A stretch of 64,000 nt of DNA from Streptomyces sp. PR69 (GTDB lineage Bacteria; Actinomycetota; Actinomycetes; Streptomycetales; Streptomycetaceae), in the NCBI RefSeq assembly GCF_026420845.1, contig NZ_JAOWCB010000015.1, forward strand, positions 62,001-126,000. The letters run 5' to 3'. Positions 1 through 8,656 of the stretch are shown here, one piece after another; within the stretch, counting starts at the first letter, position 1; every line of letters starts with the position of its first letter. The position numbers were made by a program, and so were the translations under genes. The notes under the pieces were generated by a model. That model worked only from the letters and a program-made list of their open reading frames with translations. It was not told the DNA's origin and searched no databases.

Positions 1-630
1 CTGGTGATCACGGCGGCGACGGCCGCGGCGGCGGGCTCAGCGTCAGCGCCGTATGAAATCCCCTCGCTGCTGGTGCTGATGGTGTGCGCGGCGGCGGCGT
101 CGGTGCTCGGCGATCTGATGGCGTACCGGCTGGCCTGGCGCGGGGGTGACCGGCTGGACCGGGCGATCGCCCGTTCACGTCGGCTGACCCATGCGCAGGA
201 ACGTCTCGGCACCGCCCTCAGCCGCGGCGGCGGCGCGCTTGTGGTGATCGCGCGCTTCGCGCCCGCGGGGCGTTCGGTGGTCTCCCTGGGCGCTGGCGCG
301 GCGCGCCGCCGGGTGCGGGACTTTCTGCCGTGGTCGGCGCTGGCCGGTGTGGTGTGGGCGGCGTACAGCGTGGGCCTCGGGTACTTCGGCGGCCAGTGGC
401 TGGGCGCGAGCTGGGTCGGCGCGGCGGTCTCCGTGCTCGCCCTGTTCGCGGCGGGCGCGCTGGCCGCGTATGTCGTACGCCGCCGCCCGGCGCCGGCCTC
501 CGCGTCCGCGTCCGCGTCGCCGGCCTCAGCGGCGGGGGGCGCTGCGGTGACCGTTCCCGCCCAGCAGCCTCCCCGTCAGCCGGCCTCCGCCAGACGGGCG
601 GTCGAGCGGGCCGCCGAGCCCGTCGCCTGA
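1..630 (+). CDS. DedA/VTT-family membrane protein, 5' end outside window
   Basis: This is the C-terminal part of a DedA-like (SNARE-associated/VTT domain) integral membrane protein, a family linked to membrane lipid scrambling and envelope homeostasis. The reading frame is open to the first base of the window. A GTG lies at base 4, but the usual N-terminal helix is missing, so the true start is probably upstream. The visible part has a helix around residues 20-45, the family-typical RFAPAGRSVVSLGAG segment near residues 83-97, then two more membrane helices. The tail is rich in Ala, Ser and Pro and presumably cytosolic. The end overlaps the convergent DUF2277 gene by about 55 bp. Confidence 0.75.
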   Translation: MVITAATAAAAGSASAPYEIPSLLVLMVCAAAASVLGDLMAYRLAWRGGDRLDRAIARSRRLTHAQERLGTALSRGGGALVVIARFAPAGRSVVSLGAGAARRRVRDFLPWSALAGVVWAAYSVGLGYFGGQWLGASWVGAAVSVLALFAAGALAAYVVRRRPAPASASASASPASAAGGAAVTVPAQQPPRQPASARRAVERAAEPVA

Positions 631-890
631 ACAGAGGTCCGCCGAGCGGAGGCCCGCTGGGCAGAAGTCCGCGCGGCCGCGCCGCCCCGGACCTCAAGGC
701 CGCCGAGCAGCCGGGCCGTGGCCTCGGCGATCTCGTCGACGGCCCGGTCGAAGACCTCGCGGTTGTGCGCGGCGGGCGCGCGGAAGCCGGAGACCTTGCG
801 GACGTACTGCAGGGCTGCGGCGCGGATGTCCTCCTCGGTGGCCTCTTCTGGGAGGGCGGGCGGGCGGAGGGTCTTGATGCTGCGGCACAT
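576..890 (-). CDS. DUF2277 family protein
   Basis: The N-terminus MCRSIKTLRPPALPEEATEE is the hallmark of DUF2277, a small actinobacterial family of unknown function (established family knowledge). The conserved part runs to about residue 70 (AALQYVRKVSGFRAP, then DRAVDEIAEATARLL). The last 35 residues are a low-complexity Ala/Arg/Ser extension that reads into the antisense of the neighbouring DedA-like gene, so the C-terminus may have grown by stop loss. No enzymatic motif is seen. Confidence 0.85.
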   Translation of the reverse strand: MCRSIKTLRPPALPEEATEEDIRAAALQYVRKVSGFRAPAAHNREVFDRAVDEIAEATARLLGGLEVRGGAAARTSAQRASARRTSVQATGSAARSTARLAEAG

Positions 891-914
891 GCCTCCAGTG
901 TGCGCCGCCGCCCC

Positions 915-1370
915 TCACACGGCTGGGCGCTCCGTGCTGCGGTCCGTGCACAGCGCCCAGACCACGAAGATCCCGATGGCGATTCCCACGATGGCCCATA
1001 CGGGCTGGTACGGCAGCCAGATGAAGTTGGCCACCACGCTGAGGCCGGCGAGCACCACACCGAGCGCCCGGGCCCAGGCCGCACCGGTGAGGATGCCCCA
1101 GCCGACGAGGGCGACGATCACGCCGAGGACCAGATGGATCCAGCCCCACGTGGTGAGGTTGAACTTGTAGACGTAGTCGCCCACGCGTGCGTACACATCG
1201 TCCTCGGCGATCCCGGCGATGCCCTGGAGCACCGCGATCACACCGTAGACGAGCATCAGCACACCGGCGAACAGCGTCCCGCCGGCGGCCCAGTCACCGG
1301 CCGCGCCGGGATCGCGGACCGGGCCGGGGGACGGATGCTGGGGTGCCCCCGAAGGGGAGGTGTCTGCCAT
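915..1370 (-). CDS. four-helix small membrane protein (DUF7144-like)
   Basis: This 151-residue protein has a polar N-terminus of about 25 residues followed by four hydrophobic segments (about 30-55, 75-95, 98-118 and 122-142). The arrangement GGTLFAGVLMLVYGVIAVLQGI, then a short loop, then WGWIHLVLGVIVALVGWGIL matches the common actinobacterial membrane family annotated DUF7144. The ATG chosen begins MADTSPSG; the frame is open further upstream, but that extension looks non-coding. It lies 24 bp downstream of the DUF2277 start and reads the same way. Function is unknown. Confidence 0.75.
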   Translation of the reverse strand: MADTSPSGAPQHPSPGPVRDPGAAGDWAAGGTLFAGVLMLVYGVIAVLQGIAGIAEDDVYARVGDYVYKFNLTTWGWIHLVLGVIVALVGWGILTGAAWARALGVVLAGLSVVANFIWLPYQPVWAIVGIAIGIFVVWALCTDRSTERPAV

Positions 1371-1620
1371 GCGTCCACGCTCCGCCCGCCCGCGGACGGG
1401 CGACCACCGGTGCTCGCCCGTCCGGGTGAGCGCCAGGCCTGGGCCGGGCTGCTCCTGCTGACCGTCACGATCGACGTCATCACGCCCACACCCCGTCCCC
1501 CGAATACGCCGCCCACCACACCGGCTGACTCCCCCGACCGGCCTCCCCCGGATGCCACGCCCGGCCGGACCGGGCAGGGTGGCCTCGTCAGGACCTTCCC
1601 CGCAGAGACGAGGACCGCCC

Positions 1621-1971
1621 ATGTCCGCGACCTCCCGCCGGTACCGGCATCCCGCCCTCGCCGCCGGGGCGGCCCTCCTCACTCTCGCCGCCGCCGCGGG
1701 CTGCTCCGGCCTCGGCCGCAGCGCGGTCGGCACCCTCTCGTACGAAACGGCCCGCCACCGCCATGTCACGGTCACCAACCCCTCGGTCAAGGGCTGCCAC
1801 CGCTTCCCCCCGGCGGGCGCGGTCTCCGTCGAGAACACCACCTCCGTGGACGTGAAGCTCTACCCCACCCGCGACTGCACGGGCGACGACACGATCTACG
1901 TCCCCGCCTCCCTCTCCGACGTCCGCGCCCCCGGAGCGGACCCCTGGCGCAGCTTCAGCTTTATCCACTGA
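1621..1971 (+). CDS. small secreted lipoprotein
   Basis: This 116-residue protein has a signal sequence with a lipobox (LAAAAGC, Cys at about residue 27), so it should be a lipid-anchored extracytoplasmic protein. The mature part is short and beta-rich in appearance, with two further cysteines (KGCHRF and RDCTGDD) that could form a disulphide. The ATG at the start of the Ser-Arg-rich n-region is preferred over an upstream in-frame ATG without a signal peptide. Similar unnamed lipoproteins are common in Streptomyces; the role is unknown. Confidence 0.7.
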   Translation: MSATSRRYRHPALAAGAALLTLAAAAGCSGLGRSAVGTLSYETARHRHVTVTNPSVKGCHRFPPAGAVSVENTTSVDVKLYPTRDCTGDDTIYVPASLSDVRAPGADPWRSFSFIH

Positions 1972-2051
1972 CCGGCTCCACCGGTCCGGGGCCGCGCATC
2001 ACACGCGCCGAACACCTCATAGGGCAGGCGACGCGAAACCCGGTTCGGCTA

Positions 2052-2075
2052 CTGAACTTGAATTCGTGATGTCGG
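2052..2075 (+). repeat. left terminal inverted repeat of the IS630 element
   Basis: It pairs with 3187-3210 in reverse complement. Both read CTGAACTTGA, then two or three differing bases, then GTGATGT. It abuts a TA dinucleotide. Confidence 0.8.
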
Positions 2076-3140
2076 TCAGCCGTCCGCGATCAGGCTGGTG
2101 CTGGCCAGGCACCCGTCGACCAGGTCCGGGCGGTACTGGATCTGCTTGAGTCTGCGCTTGACGGCGCGGGTGATCTGGCCGAGGCCGGCGGCGGCGAGGT
2201 CGCCGATGTCGCGCTTGACCAGTGACCAGACGCCCTCTTGAGGGTTCAAGTCCGGCGTATAGCCCGGAAGCTGGAAGACGGTGAGCCAGTCGGCGTGGGC
2301 GGCGATGAAACTCGCGCAGTGGCTCGACCAGGTGCATGCGCAGGTTGTCCCATACGAGCACGATCGGGCCGCCGAGCTGGATGTGCACTCTGACCAGCAG
2401 ATCGCGCAGGTCGCGCCAGCCGATGCCCTTCGGCTCGCCCTTGCGGCCCCGGTACTCGCGGACCGAGCAGAACATCCGGGACCGCTTCCCCGGCTTGCAG
2501 CAGGTCAGCCCGGCGATGAACACCCGGCCCGAGCCCCGGCCACGGACCCGGACCACCGGGGTGCGGCCCTTGCGTCCCCGGCTTCTCGCTCGCGGCGGCG
2601 TCATCGACTGTCCGGCTTCGTCCTCGAAGACGCTCCAGCCGTCACACGCTGCCGCGGTGCTCTTACCCGCGGCCAGGTCTCCTTCTTCCAGACCTCGACC
2701 GCCGCGTCGTCGCGTTCGATCGCCCGCCGGGCGGGCTGCTGCCAGGACCAGCCGTGCCGCTTCAGCAGCAGCCACGTGCCCTCCACCGTGTAGCTCACGC
2801 GGAACAGGCGGCCGATCAACATCTTGATCCGTGCCAGTGTCCACCGCTGGCCGGCCCAGCCGTGGACCAGCGGCCCGCGTTCCAGCTCCCGTTCCAGCCT
2901 CGCAACCTGCTTCTCACTGAGCCTCGGCCGCCCCGGCGATCCCTTCGACAGGACCCCCACTTCGCCGCGCTCGCGCCACTGACGGCGCCACCGCTCCACG
3001 GACCGCTCCGTCACCCGCAGCGCGGCAGCGACCTCCCTGTTCTTCTGCCCCTCTTCAAAGCGTTCCACGACCTGCAGCCGGACCCGCTCCCTCGCGGCCC
3101 TCCCAGCGTCGGTCAACCCGCCACCCTGCGCGTATCTCAC
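2076..3140 (-). pseudogene. IS630-family transposase, frameshifted
   Basis: The transposase is spread over three reading frames. The first (from 3140) holds the helix-turn-helix domain: NREVAAALRVTERSVERWRR, then GRPRLSEKQVARLERELERG, then WTLARIKMLIGRLF. A second frame holds the start of the DDE catalytic core (SVFEDEAGQS, then VLVWDNLRMH). A third, reading from about 2290 to the TGA at 2076-2078, holds the last part (LPGYTPDLNPQEGVWSLVKR, with the catalytic Glu). At least two frameshifts separate these parts; because the DDE residues are in different frames, it should not make active enzyme. IS630 elements sometimes use a single programmed frameshift, but two would be unusual. Confidence 0.8.
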
Positions 3141-3186
3141 GGTCCAGGGCTACCAGAGCGGACCGGCCGCCGTCAGACGAACCGCC

Positions 3187-3210
3187 CCAACATCACCCAA
3201 TCAAGTTCAG
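3187..3210 (-). repeat. right terminal inverted repeat of the IS630 element
   Basis: Reverse-complement partner of 2052-2075, with mismatches only in the middle. It abuts the second TA at 3211-3212. Confidence 0.8.
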
Positions 3211-3553
3211 TACTTCTCTCCTTGCGTCAGCCAACTGCTTCAGCAGTGCCGCCGCCGAAGCACCGGAACAGCTCCTTCGAAACTCCGTGAGAATCAGCCG
3301 AACTGCCGATATGGCGAGTCGTCAAGAAACAGGCCGAGGTCTGGCGTGACGCAAAGAATGCGCCAGCGTTCTGAAAACCGACGAAGCAGTCGGCACTAAC
3401 CTCAAATCTTGCTCAATACTGTGGGTATGAGTGGCCGTCAGTCAGATCGCCGTGATTACGTGATCTTGCACGGGATGCCGGGGGCATCACCCAGAGCAAC
3501 CTGCCGGTTGGACTGAAGCGTGCTCATCACCGGGCGCACCGCCCGAATCTCCC
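3211..3553. other. intergenic region, no gene seen
   Basis: About 340 bp between the IS right end and the next gene. It is less GC-rich than its surroundings and has no open frame with coding character. It must hold the promoter of the secreted protein that follows, but no convincing -35/-10 pair was identified. Confidence 0.5.
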
Positions 3554-3571
3554 TTGACCAAGGAGCCTGCA

Positions 3572-4138
3572 TTGAAGCTTTTCCGCCGCACGACGCTCGT
3601 ATCGATTGCATGCGCCGCCGCCGTCGCCTTCAGCGGTGTCGGCACTGCCCACGCCGCAGTTGAGACTCCCGCCACTGTTGCGGTTTCCTCGGAGGATGTG
3701 TCTCAGCAGCAGATTGACGAGCTGGCGAAGTACCTCGAAGCGATCTATGAGGGGGAACTGCGCACTTTCAACGGGGAGTTCAACCGCAACGCTGCCGTCG
3801 CGAACTTCGGAACCGAGTTCGCTGACGCTGTGGAGACGGAGATCAAGGCGCAGCGTGCGACCTCTTCCGCCGCCAAGGGTTCCCCGGCCCTCATGGCGGC
3901 AAAGAGCAAGGACAGCTACGGCAAGTGCCTGCTGAAGGCCGTGGGGCTCGGGGGACTCGGGGGTGCCAGCGCAGCCATCATGAACAAGCTTTCCGAGAAG
4001 AAGTGGTCTGACGCTGCACGGCTCATCACCAAGGAAGCCGTCAAGCGCGGAATCAAGATCGGCGTGAAGGGCGGAGTCGTCGGCCTGGCTGCCTCACTTG
4101 CCGCCAGCGCCGTCTGGTGTGCCACCCCTTGGGCATAA
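3572..4138 (+). CDS. secreted protein of unknown function with Gly/Ala-rich C-terminus
   Basis: The TTG start is chosen because AAGGAG lies seven bases upstream; an earlier in-frame TTG has no such site. The product begins with a Sec signal peptide (MKLFRRTTLV, hydrophobic core, cleavage near THAAVE). The mature half up to about residue 85 is acidic and probably helical (QQQIDELAKYLEAIYEGEL). The C-terminal third alternates Gly/Ala-rich hydrophobic stretches with Lys-rich ones and carries two cysteines (YGKCLLKAVG and VWCATPW), a composition seen in some class II bacteriocin-like or membrane-active peptides. That comparison is inference; no family is recognised. It stands alone between an IS element and a convergent regulator gene. 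Confidence 0.7.
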   Translation: MKLFRRTTLVSIACAAAVAFSGVGTAHAAVETPATVAVSSEDVSQQQIDELAKYLEAIYEGELRTFNGEFNRNAAVANFGTEFADAVETEIKAQRATSSAAKGSPALMAAKSKDSYGKCLLKAVGLGGLGGASAAIMNKLSEKKWSDAARLITKEAVKRGIKIGVKGGVVGLAASLAASAVWCATPWA

Positions 4139-4240
4139 GCGCCGTCGAGCACCCATAAGGCAGTGATAAGGGTGGGCCGCCATTGTCGGGCCCACCCTCC
4201 GCCGTAGCCAGGTCGGCTGCTGAACGGCTTTCAGCGCGGG

Positions 4241-4546
4241 CTAGCCGATCTCTGACTGCACGACCTTTCGCAACTCCTCGAGATATTCCTCAAATCGTTC
4301 CCGCCCTGCTGGAGAAAGCCTCACCCTTGTAACAGCGTGCCGACGTTCGCGGAATTTTGCGATCTCAACGAGATCGTCTTTCTCAAGAACCCCCAACTGC
4401 CGGGACAGTTCGGATGTCGACAACTCCAATGACTCTTGCAGATCGGCAAAGTTGATCTGCTGGACACGCCGGAGCGCCCCCAAGATGGCCAAACGAGTAG
4501 GGGAATGCATAACCGTCGTCAGTCGGGTGCGCGGTTGTGGCGACAC
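4241..4546 (-). CDS. winged-helix transcriptional regulator
   Basis: This 101-residue protein has a single winged helix-turn-helix domain. SPTRLAILGALRR is followed by FADLQESLELSTSELSRQLGVLEKDDLVEI as recognition region, then a basic wing (KFRERRHAVTRVRLSPAGRERFEEYLEELR). This is the architecture of the small MarR/ArsR-like regulators common in Streptomyces. The GTG start is supported by GGAGG five bases upstream, and the gene follows the stop of the membrane protein gene by one base, so the two are translationally linked. It probably autoregulates through the inverted repeat upstream of the pair. Confidence 0.85.
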   Translation of the reverse strand: MSPQPRTRLTTVMHSPTRLAILGALRRVQQINFADLQESLELSTSELSRQLGVLEKDDLVEIAKFRERRHAVTRVRLSPAGRERFEEYLEELRKVVQSEIG

Positions 4547-4547
4547 G

Positions 4548-4961
4548 TCACCTCCTCCAACGCAGCACGAGGTAGCAGGCAAGAACGACCGTCGGCACAG
4601 CAGCAGCTGCCGCGGACGCCTCCAGATCCGCCGGGTTGTCCCAGAGCAGTTTGACGCCCGGCAGCGCCAAGGTGACCGGTGCGAAGAGGAAGATCCCCTC
4701 CTCAACCTTGCTGTGCGGCCTCCTGCTGGGAGCCCTGAGGTGGAACCACCTCCACCCGAGGACAAGGGCAAGCGCGACCGCCAGGACAACGCAGCCCAGC
4801 AGCAGGGGAATTTCACTGGCAGCCGCACCGGCAAGTCCGGCGAAGAGTGCCGCGACAGACACCCCTCCCAGCACTCGCTCGCCGGCGTTCGCAGCCTTCC
4901 CCAGCGCCGGAGCCTCCTCGACGACCCGCAGCTGCTCCGCGGCATCCGGTTCCTGTCCCAT
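4548..4961 (-). CDS. membrane protein co-transcribed with winged-helix regulator
   Basis: A 137-residue protein with an acidic soluble N-terminus of about 35 residues and four hydrophobic segments (two near 35-80, two in the last 45 residues). The ATG beginning MGQEPDAA is preferred because GAGAGG lies about seven bases upstream; another ATG lies five codons earlier. Streptomycetes contain many pairs of a small winged-helix regulator and a four-helix membrane protein, with no established role. The pair here is transcribed leftward from the region containing the repeat at 4998-5030. Confidence 0.75.
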   Translation of the reverse strand: MGQEPDAAEQLRVVEEAPALGKAANAGERVLGGVSVAALFAGLAGAAASEIPLLLGCVVLAVALALVLGWRWFHLRAPSRRPHSKVEEGIFLFAPVTLALPGVKLLWDNPADLEASAAAAAVPTVVLACYLVLRWRR

Positions 4962-4997
4962 GCGCCACCCTCTCATCCTGTAGGTGACTCCATCCTA

Positions 4998-5030
4998 GGC
5001 AACTAGTTTCCAAATCTGCAACCAGTTGCC
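4998..5030. promoter_or_regulatory. inverted-repeat operator candidate for the winged-helix regulator
   Basis: GGCAACT (4998-5004) and AGTTGCC (5024-5030) form an inverted repeat, with additional internal symmetry (AACTAGTT and GCAACCAGTTGC). It sits just upstream of the membrane protein/regulator pair. Autoregulation by the winged-helix protein is inference from position and symmetry. Confidence 0.5.
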
Positions 5031-5197
5031 TTGATTTACACGCGCCCTCGTCGGGTGCGTCGAACGGGCCACGCTCTGGTTCCCCTGTTTCCGGGGTGGC
5101 TCCCCTGGCGGCAGGGTCCGTTCCCGCGCCTGCCGTCCGCTGCTCACCCCCGTCCCTCAGCATGGCGAGGCCACCAGTGATGACAAGGAGCGTCTCC

Positions 5198-6547
5198 ATG
5201 CCCCGGCTGTTCAGCCGCACGCTCACCGCACTGGCCGTCTCCGCCAGCGGTCTGGTGCCCTTCGCCACGCCGGCCCACGCGTCCCCCGACGGCGTCCTGA
5301 AGGCCAAGCCCACCTCCTCGCCCGACGTACCTCTGCACTTCGTCACCCATGAGATTCCGCTGCGCAACGCCCGGGCGGGCGCGGAGTACCGGGCCTCCGT
5401 CGGCGGCCTGGCACTCGGCGGCGGAGGCCAGGCGCCCTGGTTCCGCAAGACCGGCGGGGCCCCCTGGGTCACCGTGAGCGCCGAGGGTGCGATATCCGGC
5501 AGTCCGCCGGCCGGGGCGACCGGCGACGCCACGGTCACCGTGGAAGCCCGCACCACCCCGGGCCAGCACGCCACCGCCACCCTCCGTATCCCGGTGCGCC
5601 CCGCTGACGCACCGCTGGTGCCCCGGCTCAAGGTCATGAGCTTCAACCTGTGGTACGGCGGCGCCAAGGTCACAGGCGGCCGTGAGAAGCAGCTGAAGGT
5701 CCTGCTCGACCAGAACGTGGACGCGGTCGGCCTCCAGGAGCACATGGGGACCTCCGCCCGGGAACTCGCCACAGCACTGGGCTGGTACCACCACCCCGGC
5801 GACCAGCGCGTCGCCGTCATCAGCCGCTACCCCATCACCGAACAGGACTCCGTGCGCTCCCCGCTCCACGGATGGCCCGGAGTCCCCGAGGACCTCCAGG
5901 CCGACATCGCGGTCAAGGCCCGCGTCCGTCTTGACGTCGAGGGCGCCACGGACACCCGGCACACCGCGTATGTCTCGCTGTGGAACACCCACCACCCTGC
6001 CTGGCCCTACGCGCCCTACACCATGTGTTACGGCAACTGGTGGCAGAAGCTCACACTGGGCGTGCAGGAAGCCCCGCGTATGAAGCACATGCAGCTGATG
6101 CTTGACGCCATGAAGCCGGACCTCGACGCCAAGGACGCCACCCCGGTGCTGCTCACCGGCGACTTCAACGCGCCTTCGCACCTGGACTACACCAAGGCCA
6201 CCGCCGACAAGCACTGCGGCCACGACACGTTCGAATACAGCTCGGTCATGGCCGCGGAGGCCGGCCTGATCGACTCCTTCCGGACGGCCCACCCCGATCC
6301 CGTCACGACGCCGGGCAACACCTGGTCCCCGGTCTTCAAGACCTTCGAGGACCCGCTGGGCTGGTACGGGCACAAGGGCGAGCCCGAGCCGCAGGACCGC
6401 ATCGACTTCGTCTATCACGCCGGCCGCGGACTGGAGGTCCTCGACTCCAAGGTCATCGTCGTCGGAAACCCCCGCCCCGACCCAGTCGAAGACAACGAAT
6501 GGCCCTCCGACCACGCGGCCGTACTGAGCACCTTCCGGGTCACCTGA
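5198..6547 (+). CDS. secreted endonuclease/exonuclease/phosphatase-family protein
   Basis: The 449-residue product has a signal peptide (cleavage near PAHASPDG), a beta-sandwich-like region of about 110 residues, then an EEP catalytic domain from about residue 145. EEP motifs are visible in order: MSFNLWYGG, VDAVGLQEH (metal-binding Glu), WNTHHPAWPY, LTGDFNAPSHLDY (catalytic Asp/Asn), QDRIDFVYH and SDHAAVLSTF (catalytic Asp-His). The family includes secreted DNases, sphingomyelinases and inositol-phosphate phosphatases; the substrate cannot be told from sequence. The ATG is chosen because AAGGAG lies seven bases before it and the signal peptide begins there. Confidence 0.88.
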   Translation: MPRLFSRTLTALAVSASGLVPFATPAHASPDGVLKAKPTSSPDVPLHFVTHEIPLRNARAGAEYRASVGGLALGGGGQAPWFRKTGGAPWVTVSAEGAISGSPPAGATGDATVTVEARTTPGQHATATLRIPVRPADAPLVPRLKVMSFNLWYGGAKVTGGREKQLKVLLDQNVDAVGLQEHMGTSARELATALGWYHHPGDQRVAVISRYPITEQDSVRSPLHGWPGVPEDLQADIAVKARVRLDVEGATDTRHTAYVSLWNTHHPAWPYAPYTMCYGNWWQKLTLGVQEAPRMKHMQLMLDAMKPDLDAKDATPVLLTGDFNAPSHLDYTKATADKHCGHDTFEYSSVMAAEAGLIDSFRTAHPDPVTTPGNTWSPVFKTFEDPLGWYGHKGEPEPQDRIDFVYHAGRGLEVLDSKVIVVGNPRPDPVEDNEWPSDHAAVLSTFRVT

Positions 6548-6802
6548 CCCCGCAAACCGCCCGGCGGGGTCGCCGCGGCCTCGCTTCTGTGCGCCTTGAC
6601 CGCTCCGACACGACGTTTAGAGAGCCCGAGTGCGGGGTCTCAGGTGGCTGATCAGCCTGAGATGACCTGGCCGTGAGGCGCTCGCCGGCGGATCGTTCTC
6701 ACGCCGTTAACCGGCCGCCCTCTCGCTCGCCTATTCTCTTGTCGCGTGTCGACGCGAACATGCGCCGACGCCGTCCGCAGGGTGAGGAGCCGCAGCAACA
6801 GC

Positions 6803-8656
6803 ATGGATGAGCTGAGACCCGAGGACCCGCGATGGATCGGGGGATACCGGCTGCTCCGCAGACTCGGCGCGGGTGGCATGGGCCGGGTCTACCTCGCCAG
6901 GTCCGAGCGGGGCCGGACCGTCGCGGTGAAGCTGGTCCATGGTGAGCTGTCCGCTGCGCCGGAGTTCCGCGTCCGCTTCCGCCAGGAGATCGAGGCCGCC
7001 CGGCGGGTGGGCGGCCGGTGGACCGCCCCGGTCCTGGACGCCGACACCGAGGCGGCGACCCCCTGGGTGGCCACCGGCTATGTCGCGGGGCCGTCGCTGC
7101 ACGAGGTGGTGACAGGCCCGGACCATGGCGCCCTTCCCGAGCGCACTGTTCGCGCCCTCGCCAACGGACTGGCCCAGGCGCTGGGCGACATCCACGGCAC
7201 CGGCCTGGTGCACCGCGACCTCAAACCCTCCAACGTTCTGATCACCATCGACGGCCCCCGGGTCATCGACTTCGGCATCGCCCGCGCCCTGGAGACCGTC
7301 GCGGGCGACGGGCTGACCCGCACCGGCGCCGTGATCGGCTCACCCGGATTCATGTCGCCCGAGCAAGTACGAGGTCAACGCGTCACCCCGGCAAGCGATG
7401 TCTTCTGTCTGGGCGCGGTCCTCGCCTTCGCCGCCACGGGGCGGATGCCGTTCGGGGACAGCGCGAGTGGTGTGCACGCCCTGTTGTTCCGGGTCGCTCA
7501 GGAAGAGCCGGATCTGGACGGCCTCCCGCCCGGGCCGCTCCGCGACCTGATCACGGACTGTCTGGCAAAGGACCCCGCCCTCCGGCCGTCCGTCCCCGAA
7601 CTGCTGCACCGCACGCACGGCGACCTGGAGGCGGGCGACGCCTGGCTGCCCGGCGCGCTCACCGCGCACCTCGGTCAGCACGCGGTTCGCCTGCTGGAAA
7701 TCGAGACGCCCGCCGATACACAGGTCGGGACCCCCTGGGCGGCTGCGGCCGCCACCCCTGCCACCCCGCCGCCCGCCGCGCCCGTACCCGCCCCGTACCC
7801 CGCGCGTGCGCCCATCCAGCCCGGACCGCCCGGCCAGCCTGGGCCGCCCATCCAGCCCGGGCAATTCGGACCGATGGTCCCGCCCGGACCGTACGGCCCC
7901 GCCGCGCCCATGGGGCCCCACACACCCGCACCGGGCCGCACGACCCCGCTCAGAGCGGTCTCGCCGCGCGCACTGTCCACCGCGCTGGTGCTGCTGCTGT
8001 CCGCGTGCATGCTCGCCAGCGTGGCCAATCTCCACCACGACTACGGCCTCTACCGGGAACTCGCCACCATGGCCGAGTCCGCGAGCGGCGGCTCGGCCAA
8101 GAGTTTCCAGGAGCGAATACAAGGCTGGGAGGACACATCCGCCTGGCTGCTGACCGGACTCGGGCTCACGTTCATCGCCGCCATGGTGCTGTGGCTGTGC
8201 TGGTTCCGGCGCGTCCGCATCAACGCCGAGGTGTTCGCCCCGGCCGGGCACCGGCTCGGCAGGGGCTGGGCGATCGGCTCGTGGTTCATCCCGATCGCTC
8301 ACCTGTGGATACCGAAGCAGATCAGCAACGACATCTGGAAGGCCAGCGCCCCGCCCTCCTCCCCCGGCCGCCGCCGACGGGCGGCCGGCGCACCACGCGG
8401 CGTGCTGCACGCCTGGTGGGCGCTGTGGGCCGCACAGACGGCGATGATGTACTTCTCAACCTCCTGGCAGACCTGGACCGAGGCGGAGACCGTGGCACAA
8501 GCACGATTCATCACCGGCATCTCACTCACCGCGCAAGTCCTGGGCCTTGCGTCAGCGGTGCTCGCCGTGGTGATGGTGCAGACACTCACGTCCATGCAGG
8601 AGCGCCGCATCGCAGCCCTCTCCCCTACCGGCGCGAACCGCACTCCGGCGCCGTAG
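6803..8656 (+). CDS. Ser/Thr protein kinase with C-terminal DUF4328-like membrane domain
   Basis: A Hanks-type kinase domain occupies residues 15-270: glycine loop GAGGMG at 22-27, Lys43 of VAVK, catalytic Asp139 in HRDLKPSN and DFG Asp156. A Pro/Gly-rich linker (about 310-385) contains repeated PGPPGQPG and IQPG units. The last 230 residues form a four-helix membrane domain (RALSTALVLLLSAC; LTGLGLTFIAAMVLWLCWF; WFIPIAHLWIPKQISNDIWKAS) typical of DUF4328. It should be a membrane-anchored cytosolic kinase. The substrate is unknown. A GTG 57 bp upstream is an alternative start; the ATG chosen begins just before the conserved glycine-rich strand. Confidence 0.88.
   Translation: MDELRPEDPRWIGGYRLLRRLGAGGMGRVYLARSERGRTVAVKLVHGELSAAPEFRVRFRQEIEAARRVGGRWTAPVLDADTEAATPWVATGYVAGPSLHEVVTGPDHGALPERTVRALANGLAQALGDIHGTGLVHRDLKPSNVLITIDGPRVIDFGIARALETVAGDGLTRTGAVIGSPGFMSPEQVRGQRVTPASDVFCLGAVLAFAATGRMPFGDSASGVHALLFRVAQEEPDLDGLPPGPLRDLITDCLAKDPALRPSVPELLHRTHGDLEAGDAWLPGALTAHLGQHAVRLLEIETPADTQVGTPWAAAAATPATPPPAAPVPAPYPARAPIQPGPPGQPGPPIQPGQFGPMVPPGPYGPAAPMGPHTPAPGRTTPLRAVSPRALSTALVLLLSACMLASVANLHHDYGLYRELATMAESASGGSAKSFQERIQGWEDTSAWLLTGLGLTFIAAMVLWLCWFRRVRINAEVFAPAGHRLGRGWAIGSWFIPIAHLWIPKQISNDIWKASAPPSSPGRRRRAAGAPRGVLHAWWALWAAQTAMMYFSTSWQTWTEAETVAQARFITGISLTAQVLGLASAVLAVVMVQTLTSMQERRIAALSPTGANRTPAP

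Larger units (their letters stand above)
2052..3210. mobile_element. IS630-family insertion sequence, decayed
   Basis: The element is bounded by imperfect terminal inverted repeats of about 24 bp, starting CTGAACTTGA inward from each end (2052-2075 and 3187-3210; both continue with GTGATGT). It is flanked by TA on both sides (2050-2051 and 3211-3212), the target duplication expected of IS630/Tc1-mariner elements. The only gene inside is a frameshifted transposase, so the copy is probably non-autonomous. Its ends are well preserved, suggesting it could still be mobilised in trans. Confidence 0.85.

Noticed and set aside
330..2069. Long plus-strand open frame (579 codons)
   Set aside because: It is antisense or out of frame to DUF2277, the membrane protein and the lipoprotein, has no sensible composition (Arg/Pro/Gly/His-rich) and is typical of spurious frames in high-GC DNA.
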